The notes beneath the pieces were generated by a model. It worked only from the letters and a program-made list of their open reading frames with translations. It had not been told where the DNA came from and did no database searches. A DNA stretch of 64,000 nt from Cohnella mopanensis (GTDB lineage Bacteria; Bacillota; Bacilli; Paenibacillales; Paenibacillaceae). A program made the translations under genes and the position numbers. Positions 24,131 to 33,275 of this stretch are shown here, piece by piece (the stretch's first letter is position 1; each line of letters opens with the position of its first letter). The stretch covers positions 496,001-560,000 of the forward strand of contig NZ_JAKRWM010000004.1 in the NCBI RefSeq assembly GCF_022352055.1, given 5' to 3'.

Positions 24131-26482
24131 TTGCAGAGTACAACAAATGGTTCGCTGTCTAAAGGATTATTGTCGAGTATAGCAATAATAATTTCACTGT
24201 TCATCCTCATTGCTCCATATAGTAGAGGATTGTTCCTAGGGGGCAGCTTCACTTTTGATAAACCGATTTATATCTCGTTGATCGTTGCTTCTTTGATTTT
24301 ATTGATTGTTACGTTTTACTCCATGAAAAATTTAAGTGTTATTAAATTTAAAGACCTTATAGTGTGGGTGTGGATAATCCCTTTAACATTTGTTATATCC
24401 GCATTCTGGGGTGTATCGAAGTACTTTTCGCTATATAGCGTATATCTTCAGATCTTCTATGCGATATTATTCGTAGCTGGCGTGTTAATTGCCCAAAACC
24501 TAAAATACTTAAAAATAGTTGAATTAACGTTATATGTTTCAGGGTACTTCATTGTTATTCATGGCTTTTTGAACTGGTTTGGAAATGTAAATTATACAGA
24601 TGCCATTTTTGGGTACCGTTTAGCGGGTGTGTTCCAATATCCAAATGCATACGCAGCATTCTTGATCGGACTATTCTTCATTACCATTAATCAAATTATT
24701 AAGCTAAAGGAATGGAAGAAGTACATTTCGTACAGTTTGATGTTAGTGCCGGTTATGCTTTCTATGCTTTTCACTTTATCAAGGGGAGGAGTGCTTCTCT
24801 TCTTAGTAGTATTATTTGTTTATATGTGTTTAGTAGGTTGGAAAAAACAAATAAATCTTCTAGCGATATTATTAATAACAGGAATAGCTTCAATAGCTAT
24901 CAGTACAATCTTGTTTAATGCACGTACCCCCTCTACTAATGGTGGACAGGTTGGTTGGGCGTTATTGATTTTCACTTCCATGATTGTAGCTTGCGCTGTC
25001 TGGTTTATTAAAGAAAAGATTTCTTGTTTGAAAATAACGGAAAACCAACGACCTACTTATCGTAATTTTATATTACCGGTTTCATTAATAGCCTTTGCTT
25101 TTATTGCGGGTTATGTCGCTCTATTAATTGATAAAGCAGCTCCGTTTATCCCCTCCCACTTAAGAAGAATATTTGCGTTCGATTTTGCGCAGGCAGCATT
25201 CTCGGATCGTTTTGTATTTTTCTCTGATGCTCTAAGCGTGATCGCTAAAAGACCCTTTTTTGGATTTGGCGGCGGGGGTTGGGCTGCGGTTTACGAAAAA
25301 TACAGAAGTTTCCCTTATACAAGCAATCAGGTACATAATTTTATCATCCAGTATGTCATCGAAGTCGGTCTAATCGGTGGTATTGTCTTACTGGCATTTA
25401 TCGGTTGGATTGTGTTTAAGTATCTGAAGAAGCATTATCAAACGGACTTATCCGAGACAAGTTCGTTTACGTTTCTGATCGTTGCGATGGCTTTGTTGAT
25501 TCATAGTTTGGTTGATTTTACGTTAAGCTTCGCGTATTTAGCTGCAATTGTATTTCTTTCTTTGGGAATAATGTGGTCCTCAGTTCATATCTCAGAAGTA
25601 GCTAAAAGAACTGTTAAAGAAATCCGCGCTAATAAGAATGCTTTCATATGGAAGAGTGCTTATATTTCGTTAATGGCAATCGTAGCTATCGCATTGTTAG
25701 TTACATCTTCCCGTTCCTTACAAGCTAATTCTAAATATGAAACTGCTATGGATAAATTGTACGGCAAAAATGAGATAGGTACAGAGTTGTACTCGGCGGT
25801 TCGTATGCATCCCGGGAACCCGGAATACGCTTTGTTAAAAGTTAATATCGAAAGGCAATTGTACAACCAAAATCACGATGCATCATTAATTCCACAAACT
25901 AGAGAGACGTTATTGAATCTCGAAAAAACTGAGCCTTACAATAAAATGTTGTATAACGAATACATTCAATTTCTTATTCAGATTAATGAGCTCGAGCCGG
26001 CACTTGAACTGATAAGAAAAAGAGAAGCGGATTTTCCGTGGTATCAGGAACAATATGAACTCTATTTGAAATTGCTGCTCACGGTAGGTAGCCGTTCAGA
26101 AAATAAAGGCATCTATTGGTCAGAGGCTGAGAAGTTGTATTCCGAATTAAAAACTAAAGAGTCTATTGTAAAAAATGAAAATGTAACAGTACAAAATGGA
26201 GGATTTGGTATAAATCCTTCGATGAGTCTCACGATGAGTCAAATCTATTTGTGGCAAGGGAAGTATAAACAGGTATCGGATACGACCGGGGTTCTCGTCA
26301 TGCAAGATTTTACAATCCCTTATAATGTTGAAGTTGCAAGAGTGTATGTTGTGGCTATGCTGCTTCAGAATAGAGAACAAGAAATCACTGATTTATATAA
26401 CAAATTAACTAATGACGTTCAAGGAATAAAAGAATCCATTGATCGCACGGTAGCGGAGGTAAAAAATGAGCAAAATACATAA
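24131..26482 (+). CDS. O-antigen ligase/polymerase family protein with C-terminal extracytoplasmic helical domain
   Basis: A 783-aa protein with about ten to twelve membrane helices through residue 530 and a long C-terminal helical, TPR-like region (about 540-783). The Wzy_C/WaaL-type loop lies around residues 345-430, including FGFGGGGWAAVYEKYRSFPYTSNQVHNF, where an Arg and His are typical catalytic candidates. It probably polymerises the undecaprenyl-linked repeat unit or transfers glycan to protein acceptors; the family covers Wzy, WaaL and PilO-like ligases, and sequence alone cannot separate them. The in-frame GTG at 24119 is possible, but AGGTGG at 24117-24122 supports TTG 24131. Confidence 0.8.
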   Translation: MQSTTNGSLSKGLLSSIAIIISLFILIAPYSRGLFLGGSFTFDKPIYISLIVASLILLIVTFYSMKNLSVIKFKDLIVWVWIIPLTFVISAFWGVSKYFSLYSVYLQIFYAILFVAGVLIAQNLKYLKIVELTLYVSGYFIVIHGFLNWFGNVNYTDAIFGYRLAGVFQYPNAYAAFLIGLFFITINQIIKLKEWKKYISYSLMLVPVMLSMLFTLSRGGVLLFLVVLFVYMCLVGWKKQINLLAILLITGIASIAISTILFNARTPSTNGGQVGWALLIFTSMIVACAVWFIKEKISCLKITENQRPTYRNFILPVSLIAFAFIAGYVALLIDKAAPFIPSHLRRIFAFDFAQAAFSDRFVFFSDALSVIAKRPFFGFGGGGWAAVYEKYRSFPYTSNQVHNFIIQYVIEVGLIGGIVLLAFIGWIVFKYLKKHYQTDLSETSSFTFLIVAMALLIHSLVDFTLSFAYLAAIVFLSLGIMWSSVHISEVAKRTVKEIRANKNAFIWKSAYISLMAIVAIALLVTSSRSLQANSKYETAMDKLYGKNEIGTELYSAVRMHPGNPEYALLKVNIERQLYNQNHDASLIPQTRETLLNLEKTEPYNKMLYNEYIQFLIQINELEPALELIRKREADFPWYQEQYELYLKLLLTVGSRSENKGIYWSEAEKLYSELKTKESIVKNENVTVQNGGFGINPSMSLTMSQIYLWQGKYKQVSDTTGVLVMQDFTIPYNVEVARVYVVAMLLQNREQEITDLYNKLTNDVQGIKESIDRTVAEVKNEQNT

Positions 26483-27479
26483 AGGCAAAATACTGATAAC
26501 GGGTGCGGATGGATTTATCGGATCGCATCTTACGGAAGAAATGGTGCGCAGAGGGTATGATGTGAGGGCATTTGCCGTTTATAACTCCTTTAATTCATGG
26601 GGATGGCTAGATCATTCTCCTAAAGAAATTAAGTCATCACTAGATGTGTTTATGGGAGATATTAGAGATCCTCATGGAGTTAAGCAAGCTATGAATGGTT
26701 GCGATGTCGTACTTCACCTGGCGGCTTTGATTGCCATCCCTTATTCATACCATTCTCCTGACACTTATGTGGATACCAATATTAAAGGGACATTGAATTT
26801 GTTGCAGGCAGCAAGGGAATCCGGGGTGTCCAAATTTGTACACACTTCTACAAGCGAAGTATATGGTACCGCGCGTTTTGTTCCCATTACGGAGGAGCAT
26901 CCGCTACAAGGTCAGTCACCCTATTCGGCGAGTAAGATCGGTGCGGATCAGATGGCTATGTCATTCCATGATTCATTTCAAACGCCGGTAGCAATTATAC
27001 GTCCGTTTAATACCTATGGTCCTAGACAGTCCGCTAGGGCTGTCATTCCAACGGTAATTACTCAAATCGCTAACGGGAAGAAAGAGATCAAACTAGGTTC
27101 TCTTCATCCGACGAGAGATTTTAATTATGTTGAGGACACGGTGCGTGGATTTATCGACGTGATGGAGTCGCAAAACTCAGTTGGGGAAGTCATTAATATT
27201 GGAAGTAACTACGAGATCTCTATCGGAGATACAGTGAAATTAATTTCGGATATCATAGGCAGCGATATTGAGATCGTAACGGATTCTTCCCGAATGAGGC
27301 CGGAGAAAAGCGAAGTAGAGCGGCTGTGGGCTGATAATCAAAAAGCAAAACGTCTACTTAATTGGGAACCGAATTATGCTGACAGAGATGGTTTAAGAAG
27401 GGGGCTAGAGAAAACGGTAGAGTGGTTTACGAATCCGGATAATCTCAAAAACTACAAAGCCGATTTCTATAACATATGA
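26466..27479 (+). CDS. legB: GDP-N-acetylglucosamine 4,6-dehydratase LegB (NAD-dependent SDR)
   Basis: A 337-aa extended short-chain dehydrogenase. TGADGFIGSHL (residues 12-22) is the NAD-binding loop; the catalytic set is Ser/Thr around HTSTSEVYG (127-134) with Tyr153 and Lys157 in SPYSASKIGAD. RPFNTYGPRQS is the substrate-side motif of sugar dehydratases. In the Campylobacter legionaminic pathway LegB makes the 4-keto-6-deoxy intermediate from GDP-GlcNAc. It is followed directly by LegC, LegG and LegI homologues, which supports that function over a generic UDP-sugar dehydratase. It overlaps the upstream gene by 17 bases and has GGAGG before its ATG. Confidence 0.9.
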   Translation: MSKIHKGKILITGADGFIGSHLTEEMVRRGYDVRAFAVYNSFNSWGWLDHSPKEIKSSLDVFMGDIRDPHGVKQAMNGCDVVLHLAALIAIPYSYHSPDTYVDTNIKGTLNLLQAARESGVSKFVHTSTSEVYGTARFVPITEEHPLQGQSPYSASKIGADQMAMSFHDSFQTPVAIIRPFNTYGPRQSARAVIPTVITQIANGKKEIKLGSLHPTRDFNYVEDTVRGFIDVMESQNSVGEVINIGSNYEISIGDTVKLISDIIGSDIEIVTDSSRMRPEKSEVERLWADNQKAKRLLNWEPNYADRDGLRRGLEKTVEWFTNPDNLKNYKADFYNI

Positions 27480-28654
27480 GTGAAAAAATAGATACATCGA
27501 AATTAATAGGGGCAATAAGATCAGCCATTCATTCGGATAAGTCGTTCGTGGGTTTGCATGAGCCTGTATTTCAAGGGCGCGAGAAAGAGTATGTCGTAGA
27601 TTGCTTGGAGACGGGTTGGGTATCTTCTGTAGGTAAATATGTTGACCGGTTCGAACAAATGCTTGCTGAATATACGGGTTCTGTTAGAGCGATAGCGGTC
27701 GTTAATGGGACTGCCGCTTTGCATATTGGTTTACTGATTAGTGGAGTTCGACCCGGGGATGAAGTAATATGCCCGTCCCTATCGTTCGTTGCTACTACAA
27801 ACGCAATCACTTATTGCGGTGCTATACCTCATTTTGTAGATGTTGACGAAATAACGCTTGGAATTGATTGGGGAAAATTAGACTCTTATCTAAGCGAAAT
27901 TGTACGAATGGAAGGGAAAAGGTGTTATAACAAAGTAACTGGACGCCCAATCTCGGCTGTTGTGCCCATGCATACGTTCGGTCATCCTGTTCAGTTGGAT
28001 AAGTTGGCCGAAGTTTGTTCAAAGTACGGTCTAGAGCTTATAGAGGATGCGGCAGAATCCCTAGGTTCTTTTTATCAAGGAAAACATACAGGGACTTTTG
28101 GTAAGGTAAGCGCGATTAGTTTTAATGGAAACAAAATTATGACAACAGGTGGCGGCGGGGCTATTCTCGTGCAGGATGAGGAGCTCGGCAAGTGGGCCAA
28201 ACATATTACGACAACAGCGAAGGTGCCCCATCGGTGGGAATTCATTCATGATCAAGTTGGATATAATTATAGACTTCCGAATATTAATGCTGCCCTCGGT
28301 TGCGCGCAGTTGGAACAGCTTCCTTACTTTCTTGAAAGAAAGCGCAACTTGGCCGAGCAATATCGAAAAAACCTACAGGGAATAGACGGGGTTACTTTCT
28401 TCTCTGAACCTCCTGAGAGCAGAAGTAATTACTGGCTTAACACATTAATACTCAATGCTGAAACCCAGAATGAGAGAGATCATGTGTTGGAACAACTGAA
28501 TGATAATGGTTTGATGTCAAGACCTGCATGGACGTTGTTGCATAAGCTTGCAATGTATCAGGAATGTCCAAGAATGGAGCTTAATACGTCGGATAAATTG
28601 TCCAAAAGAATGATCAATATTCCAAGTAGTTCATTCTTGGGAGGATTGGAATGA
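27476..28654 (+). CDS. legC: LegC-family aminotransferase (DegT/DnrJ/EryC1)
   Basis: A 392-aa PLP enzyme that aminates C4 of the keto-sugar made by LegB. The Schiff-base lysine is Lys220 in ISFNGNKIMTTGGGGA, PLP-binding residues sit in NGTAALH (about 77-83) and EDAAESLGS (about 190-198), and GYNYRLPNINAALG is the substrate loop. The start overlaps the LegB stop (ATGA), indicating translational coupling. LegC-type proteins are longer than ordinary sugar aminotransferases and retain the early VFQGREKEYV segment seen here. Confidence 0.92.
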   Translation: MSEKIDTSKLIGAIRSAIHSDKSFVGLHEPVFQGREKEYVVDCLETGWVSSVGKYVDRFEQMLAEYTGSVRAIAVVNGTAALHIGLLISGVRPGDEVICPSLSFVATTNAITYCGAIPHFVDVDEITLGIDWGKLDSYLSEIVRMEGKRCYNKVTGRPISAVVPMHTFGHPVQLDKLAEVCSKYGLELIEDAAESLGSFYQGKHTGTFGKVSAISFNGNKIMTTGGGGAILVQDEELGKWAKHITTTAKVPHRWEFIHDQVGYNYRLPNINAALGCAQLEQLPYFLERKRNLAEQYRKNLQGIDGVTFFSEPPESRSNYWLNTLILNAETQNERDHVLEQLNDNGLMSRPAWTLLHKLAMYQECPRMELNTSDKLSKRMINIPSSSFLGGLE

Positions 28655-29820
28655 CAAGAAGGAAAATTTGCGTAGTTACGGGAACGCGAGCGGAGTATGG
28701 TTTATTGTATTGGCTGATGAAGGAGATTGATCTAGATCCCGAAATGGAATTGATAGTCGCCGTAACGGGAATGCATTTATCTCCGGAATTTGGATCCACG
28801 TATCAACAAATCGAAAAAGACGGATTTCAAATTCATGAAAAGATTGAAATACTTCTTTCAAGCGACACTACAGTTAGTATTACGAAGTCCATAGGTCTAG
28901 GAGTAATCGGATTTGGGGAGATGTTTAATAGAGTAAAGCCAGATCTGTTAGTTATCCTGGGGGATCGTTATGAAATAATGGCGGCCGCGCAGGCCGCCAC
29001 TGTTAGTAGAATCCCTATTGCTCATTTGCATGGAGGGGAAACGACAGAAGGGGCCATCGACGAAGCGATTAGGCATTCCATCACCAAAATGTCTCATATT
29101 CATTTTACTGCCGCTGAACCATATCGTAGAAGAGTGATACAATTAGGTGAAAATCCATCATTCGTGTTTAATTATGGAGCACCAGGGATTGAGAATATAA
29201 ATAAGTTGAAACTAATGGATCGGCGATCACTGGAAGACTCCATTGGATTCGAATTTGGATCATTAAATTTTCTTGTAACCTATCATCCTGTAACACTAGA
29301 TAGTAATGGACCAGAAGGTGCGATGAGTCAATTACTGCTCGCATTAGATCAATTCCCGGAAGCTCGGATTATCTTTACCAAACCGAACTCTGATACGGAC
29401 GGAAGACTTATTACTGCCCTTATTGATGAGTATTGCGAACGACACCCCACAAGAACAATAGCTTTTATCTCAATGGGCCAGTTGCGCTATTTAAGTGCGA
29501 TCCAATATTCACATGTTGTTATCGGAAATTCTTCAAGCGGGATAATTGAAGTTCCGGCATTTAAGAAGGCAACCGTGAACATAGGTGATCGACAACTCGG
29601 CCGTTTGAGAAGTGCTTCGGTAATAGATTGCCCAGAAGATCAAGAATCAATTGCGAGTTCAATACGATATGCCATATCCGAAAAATTTCAAAACGAACTA
29701 GCCTCGGTTGACCATGTCTACGGTGATGGTCAAACTTCATCGAAAATCAAAGAAGTATTAAAGACGATTAAACTGGACGGAATTTTAAAGAAAAGCTTCT
29801 ATGACTACCCACCTCATTGA
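28651..29820 (+). CDS. legG: Hydrolysing UDP/GDP-sugar 2-epimerase LegG (NeuC family)
   Basis: A 389-aa enzyme of the GT-B-like 2-epimerase fold. VTGTRAEYGLLYWL (residues 8-21), LGDRYEIMAAAQAA, HLHGGETTEGAIDEAIRH and GNSSSGIIEVPAF are the family motifs, containing the catalytic Asp/Glu/His set. In this context it should hydrolyse the GDP-linked 2,4-diacetamido-2,4,6-trideoxyglucose with inversion at C2 to the free mannose-configured sugar used by LegI. Its ATG overlaps the LegC stop. A pure sialic-acid NeuC role is less likely because LegB and LegC homologues are adjacent. Confidence 0.92.
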   Translation: MTRRKICVVTGTRAEYGLLYWLMKEIDLDPEMELIVAVTGMHLSPEFGSTYQQIEKDGFQIHEKIEILLSSDTTVSITKSIGLGVIGFGEMFNRVKPDLLVILGDRYEIMAAAQAATVSRIPIAHLHGGETTEGAIDEAIRHSITKMSHIHFTAAEPYRRRVIQLGENPSFVFNYGAPGIENINKLKLMDRRSLEDSIGFEFGSLNFLVTYHPVTLDSNGPEGAMSQLLLALDQFPEARIIFTKPNSDTDGRLITALIDEYCERHPTRTIAFISMGQLRYLSAIQYSHVVIGNSSSGIIEVPAFKKATVNIGDRQLGRLRSASVIDCPEDQESIASSIRYAISEKFQNELASVDHVYGDGQTSSKIKEVLKTIKLDGILKKSFYDYPPH

Positions 29821-29835
29821 AAGGGGAATATCTAA

Positions 29836-30909
29836 GTGCAGAAAACCTATATCATAGCTGAGGCGGGAGTTAATCATAACGGATCAATAGAATTGGCTCG
29901 CTCCTTGGTGGATGCGGCAGTAGATGCCGGGGCTGATGCGGTGAAATTCCAAACATTCAAAGCAGAGAATCTTGTCAGTAAGAAAGCCCCTAAAGCAACC
30001 TATCAGAAGCAAACGACAGATAATGATGAATCGCAATTCGATATGTTAAAAAAACTGCAGTTAAGCGAGCAGGATCATTTTGATCTATTGGAATACTGCG
30101 AGCAACGGTCAATCGACTTCATCTCAACGCCTTTTGATATCGAAAGTTTACATTTTTTAATACATCGCTTAAATGTGAAAAGTTTGAAACTGTCATCCGG
30201 CGAAATTACTAATGGCCCTTTGTTGCTTGAAGCAGCTAAGACAGGAAAGCCCATCTTTCTATCAACAGGCATGAGCACGTTGTCTGAAATTGAGGCTGCG
30301 CTAGGCGTTCTCGCATTTGGATACATGAACTCTACTGAGGATCCAAGCAAAGCAGGCTTTCAAAACGCTTATATTTCTGATGAAGGCCAGAAATTATTAA
30401 AGTCGAATGTGACATTGCTTCATTGTACGACGGAATACCCGGCGCCTTTAGCAGAAGTGAACTTAAAGGTCCTACATACTATGAAACATGCCTTTTCATT
30501 AGAAGTAGGCTACTCGGATCACACGAAGGGAATTGCTATTCCTGTTGCTGCCGCAACGTTAGGTGCCTCGGTCATCGAAAAACATTTTACGCTTGATAGA
30601 AATTTACCTGGACCAGATCATCAAGCATCGCTTGAACCGCATGAGTTAAAAGAAATGGTCCAGTCCATTAGAGATGTCGAGTTGGCAATGGGTGGGGCGC
30701 TAAAGGCACCAGTCAAATCGGAACTTAATAATATTACAGTTGTAAGGAAAAGCATCGTAGCGTTAGAGGGAATTAAGCAAGGTGAGGTTTTTTCACATAG
30801 TAACCTCGGAGTCAAACGACCTGGCAGAGGGATATCGCCTATGTTGTATTGGGAGTATCTAGGTAAAGAAGCTACTAAAGATTATAGTCAAGATGATGAG
30901 ATTCTATGA
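29836..30909 (+). CDS. legI: Legionaminic/N-acetylneuraminic acid synthase LegI (NeuB family)
   Basis: A 357-aa NeuB enzyme: a TIM barrel (about residues 1-285) with an antifreeze-like SAF domain (about 300-357). It condenses PEP with a 2,4-diacetamido-trideoxymannose to give legionaminic acid. Motifs are AEAGVNHNGS, DAVKFQTFKAE, CTTEYPAPLAEVNL, GYSDHTKG, EKHFTLDR and PGPDHQASLEP; the SAF part has VVRKSIVALEGI and GVKRPGRG. The start is GTG with GAAAGGGGA upstream, 15 bases after legG. Choice of legionaminic over sialic acid rests on the surrounding LegB/C/G genes. Confidence 0.93.
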   Translation: MQKTYIIAEAGVNHNGSIELARSLVDAAVDAGADAVKFQTFKAENLVSKKAPKATYQKQTTDNDESQFDMLKKLQLSEQDHFDLLEYCEQRSIDFISTPFDIESLHFLIHRLNVKSLKLSSGEITNGPLLLEAAKTGKPIFLSTGMSTLSEIEAALGVLAFGYMNSTEDPSKAGFQNAYISDEGQKLLKSNVTLLHCTTEYPAPLAEVNLKVLHTMKHAFSLEVGYSDHTKGIAIPVAAATLGASVIEKHFTLDRNLPGPDHQASLEPHELKEMVQSIRDVELAMGGALKAPVKSELNNITVVRKSIVALEGIKQGEVFSHSNLGVKRPGRGISPMLYWEYLGKEATKDYSQDDEIL

Positions 30910-31571
30910 AACCGCTAATCATTATGGGTGGAGGCGGTCATGCTAAGGTTATCACGGAATCATTGTCTCTAATGGGGCTTGAGGAATCGATAATTGGATT
31001 TACTGCCTTGGATGGCAGTGTGGAATTATTTAATCTAAGCTATATCGGTGATGATAGTGTTATTTTAGAGTATAATAAGGAAGATATTTGTCTAATTAAC
31101 GCGATTGGCTCGACGGGACGTAATAATATTCGGAAGAAACTTTTCGAGGAGTTCCATGAGAGAGGCTTCACCTTTGCTAATGTTACTCATCCCACTGCTA
31201 TCCTATCCAAGTATGTGGATATAGGGGAAAGCGTGCAAATTATGGCGGGTGCAATTATCCAGCCCGGTACACGTATTGGTGATAATGTAATCGTCAATTC
31301 AGGTTCCAGAATTGACCATGATTGCATCATAGGGAATCATGTACATGTTTCTCCGGGGGCGATACTTTGCGGCGGAGTTGTCGTTGAAGATGATGTTCAT
31401 ATTGGCGCAGGTGCAACAGTGATCCAAGGGATTACCCTGGGTAAGGGAAGTATCGTCGGAGCGGGAGCCGTTGTCATTAAAGATGTTTTACCTCATACGA
31501 CTGTAGTTGGGGTACCTGCAAGGGAGGTTCAAAAGATAAATGGACGATTGGAAAAAAACACTTCTGAGTAA
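30906..31571 (+). CDS. NeuD/PglD-family sugar O- or N-acetyltransferase
   Basis: A 221-aa protein: N-terminal Rossmann-like half (IIMGGGGHAKVI) and C-terminal left-handed beta-helix of hexapeptide repeats (about residues 95-215). The catalytic histidine is probably His138 in SGSRIDHDCIIG. Homologues include PglD (UDP-4-amino-sugar N-acetyltransferase) and NeuD. In this locus it can supply the C4-amino acetylation between LegC and LegG (the LegH step), for which no other gene is visible. Its ATG overlaps the synthase stop by four bases. An O-acetylating role on the finished nonulosonate cannot be excluded. Confidence 0.85.
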   Translation: MKPLIIMGGGGHAKVITESLSLMGLEESIIGFTALDGSVELFNLSYIGDDSVILEYNKEDICLINAIGSTGRNNIRKKLFEEFHERGFTFANVTHPTAILSKYVDIGESVQIMAGAIIQPGTRIGDNVIVNSGSRIDHDCIIGNHVHVSPGAILCGGVVVEDDVHIGAGATVIQGITLGKGSIVGAGAVVIKDVLPHTTVVGVPAREVQKINGRLEKNTSE

Positions 31572-32589
31572 TAATTGTTCAATTCGAGATGCGATTGAGT
31601 GTTTGGAATCCAATTCACTAGGTATCGTCTTGGTCATTAACGAAGATCAAGTATTGGAAGGAACCATCACGGACGGAGATATACGCAGGGGGATATTGAA
31701 GGGGAAATCTTTGACGGAACCCGTCGGTACAATAATGAATCATAAACCTACTATAGCCTTTGAGCAGGATGGAAAGGCTTCTTTGCGCGCGATAATGACA
31801 AATAAACACATTCGGCAAATTCCAGTCGTAGATAGGCATCAGAGAATTGTACGATTGGAAACCTCGGAAGATTTACATAAGCCTCAACAGCTTGAAAATT
31901 GGGTAGTATTAATGGCTGGCGGTCTCGGGAGTAGATTAAGGCCATTAACGAACGAGTGTCCTAAACCGCTATTAAAAGTCGGCGGCAAACCATTGTTAGA
32001 AACGACGCTTGAAAGGTTTATAAGTCAAGGATTCAGGAACTTTTACTTAACTGTTAACTATAAAGCGGAAATGATCGAACAGCATTTCGGGGATGGTTCG
32101 CAATGGGGCGTGAACATTCGCTACATAAGGGAAACTAAAAGAATGGGAACTGCCGGAGCATTGAGCTTATTGCCTCATAGACCGGATAAACCGTTTATCA
32201 TTATGAACGGCGATCTGTTAACAAGCGTTAACTTTAACAATCTGATTACCTTTCATAAAGAGCATAAATCCTACGCTACTATGTGCGTTAGAGATTATGA
32301 GTATCAAATTCCTTACGGCGTCGTTAATATAGATAAACAAAGATTAGTTTCTATTGAAGAAAAGCCTATACATCAGTACTTTGTGAATGCGGGAGTGTAC
32401 GTACTGGATCCTGTAGCACTAGATTATATTCCGAGCGATCAATTTTACGACATGCCCGATTTGTTTACCCAGATTCGTGATCATGAAAAAGAGCTTACCG
32501 TGTTTCCTATACGTGAGTACTGGCTCGATATCGGTAGAATAGAAGATTTCGAGAAAGCAAACGTCGATTTCATGGAGGTCTTTGGGTGA
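31540..32589 (+). CDS. ptmE: LegX/PtmE-type guanylyltransferase: tandem CBS domains plus nucleotidyltransferase
   Basis: A 349-aa protein: two CBS domains (about residues 8-65 and 70-120) followed by a nucleotidyltransferase domain from about 122, with LMAGGLGSRLRPLT, ECPKPLLKVGGKPL and MNGDLL. This architecture matches PtmE of Campylobacter, which makes GDP-glucosamine or GDP-GlcNAc, the dedicated precursor of legionaminic acid. That GDP route differs from the UDP route to pseudaminic acid. The CBS pair probably binds an adenine nucleotide and regulates entry to the pathway. It overlaps the acetyltransferase gene by 32 bases; GGGAGG lies about 13 bases upstream of the ATG. Confidence 0.88.
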   Translation: MDDWKKTLLSNNCSIRDAIECLESNSLGIVLVINEDQVLEGTITDGDIRRGILKGKSLTEPVGTIMNHKPTIAFEQDGKASLRAIMTNKHIRQIPVVDRHQRIVRLETSEDLHKPQQLENWVVLMAGGLGSRLRPLTNECPKPLLKVGGKPLLETTLERFISQGFRNFYLTVNYKAEMIEQHFGDGSQWGVNIRYIRETKRMGTAGALSLLPHRPDKPFIIMNGDLLTSVNFNNLITFHKEHKSYATMCVRDYEYQIPYGVVNIDKQRLVSIEEKPIHQYFVNAGVYVLDPVALDYIPSDQFYDMPDLFTQIRDHEKELTVFPIREYWLDIGRIEDFEKANVDFMEVFG

Positions 32590-33275
32590 TAAATGGAAAA
32601 ACGATTTTAGCTGTGATTCCAGCCAGAGGCGGTTCCAAAGGCATTCCAAAAAAGAACATTAGTCCGGTCTTGGGAAAGCCGCTTATTTCTTGGACGATAG
32701 AGGAAGCTAAAAAATCAAAATACATTGACAGACTGATCCTGTCCTCCGATGATCGAGAAACTATGGACATTGCATCAAAATACGGTTGCGAAGTGCCGTT
32801 TGTAAGGCCTAAAGAACTTTCCGATGATTTTGCTTCAGGAATTGACGCTGTGTTGCATGCTGTAGATTCTATCGGTCAGCATTATGATTATGTGCTTTTC
32901 CTGCAGCCAACTTCACCGCTTAGGACGACCGACGACATTGATAAGTGCATCGAGATGTGCATTAGCGAAGAAGCCCCTGCCTGTGTATCCGTAACAGTCG
33001 TTGAGAAAAGCCCGTTCTGGATGTTTTTCTTAGACAAATCGAGTTTATTAGATACTCCAGTAATAAGTAATGAAGGGTTAAAGCAAAGGCGGCAAGATAT
33101 CAACCAAGCCTATGTGTTGAACGGAGCTCTTTATTTCGCAAGAACGGATTGGTTGAAGGAAAAAAAGGTATTCGTAACCGAGGAAACTCTTGCTTATAAG
33201 ATGCCGAAAGAAAGATCTATCGACATTGATACGGTACTAGATCTAAAAATATTCGAAATGATGGTGACTAAATAA
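32586..33275 (+). CDS. legF: CMP-legionaminate / acylneuraminate cytidylyltransferase (LegF/NeuA)
   Basis: A 229-aa enzyme that activates the nonulosonic acid with CTP to the CMP-sugar. IPARGGSKGIPKKN (residues 11-24) is the nucleotide-binding signature, LILSSDD and LQPTSPLR are further family motifs, and NGALYF with the terminal DIDTVLDL give the Asp metal ligands. There is no fused hydrolase domain. The GTG start overlaps the upstream stop by four bases. It is the final step of activated-sugar synthesis before glycosyl transfer. Confidence 0.93.
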   Translation: MINGKTILAVIPARGGSKGIPKKNISPVLGKPLISWTIEEAKKSKYIDRLILSSDDRETMDIASKYGCEVPFVRPKELSDDFASGIDAVLHAVDSIGQHYDYVLFLQPTSPLRTTDDIDKCIEMCISEEAPACVSVTVVEKSPFWMFFLDKSSLLDTPVISNEGLKQRRQDINQAYVLNGALYFARTDWLKEKKVFVTEETLAYKMPKERSIDIDTVLDLKIFEMMVTK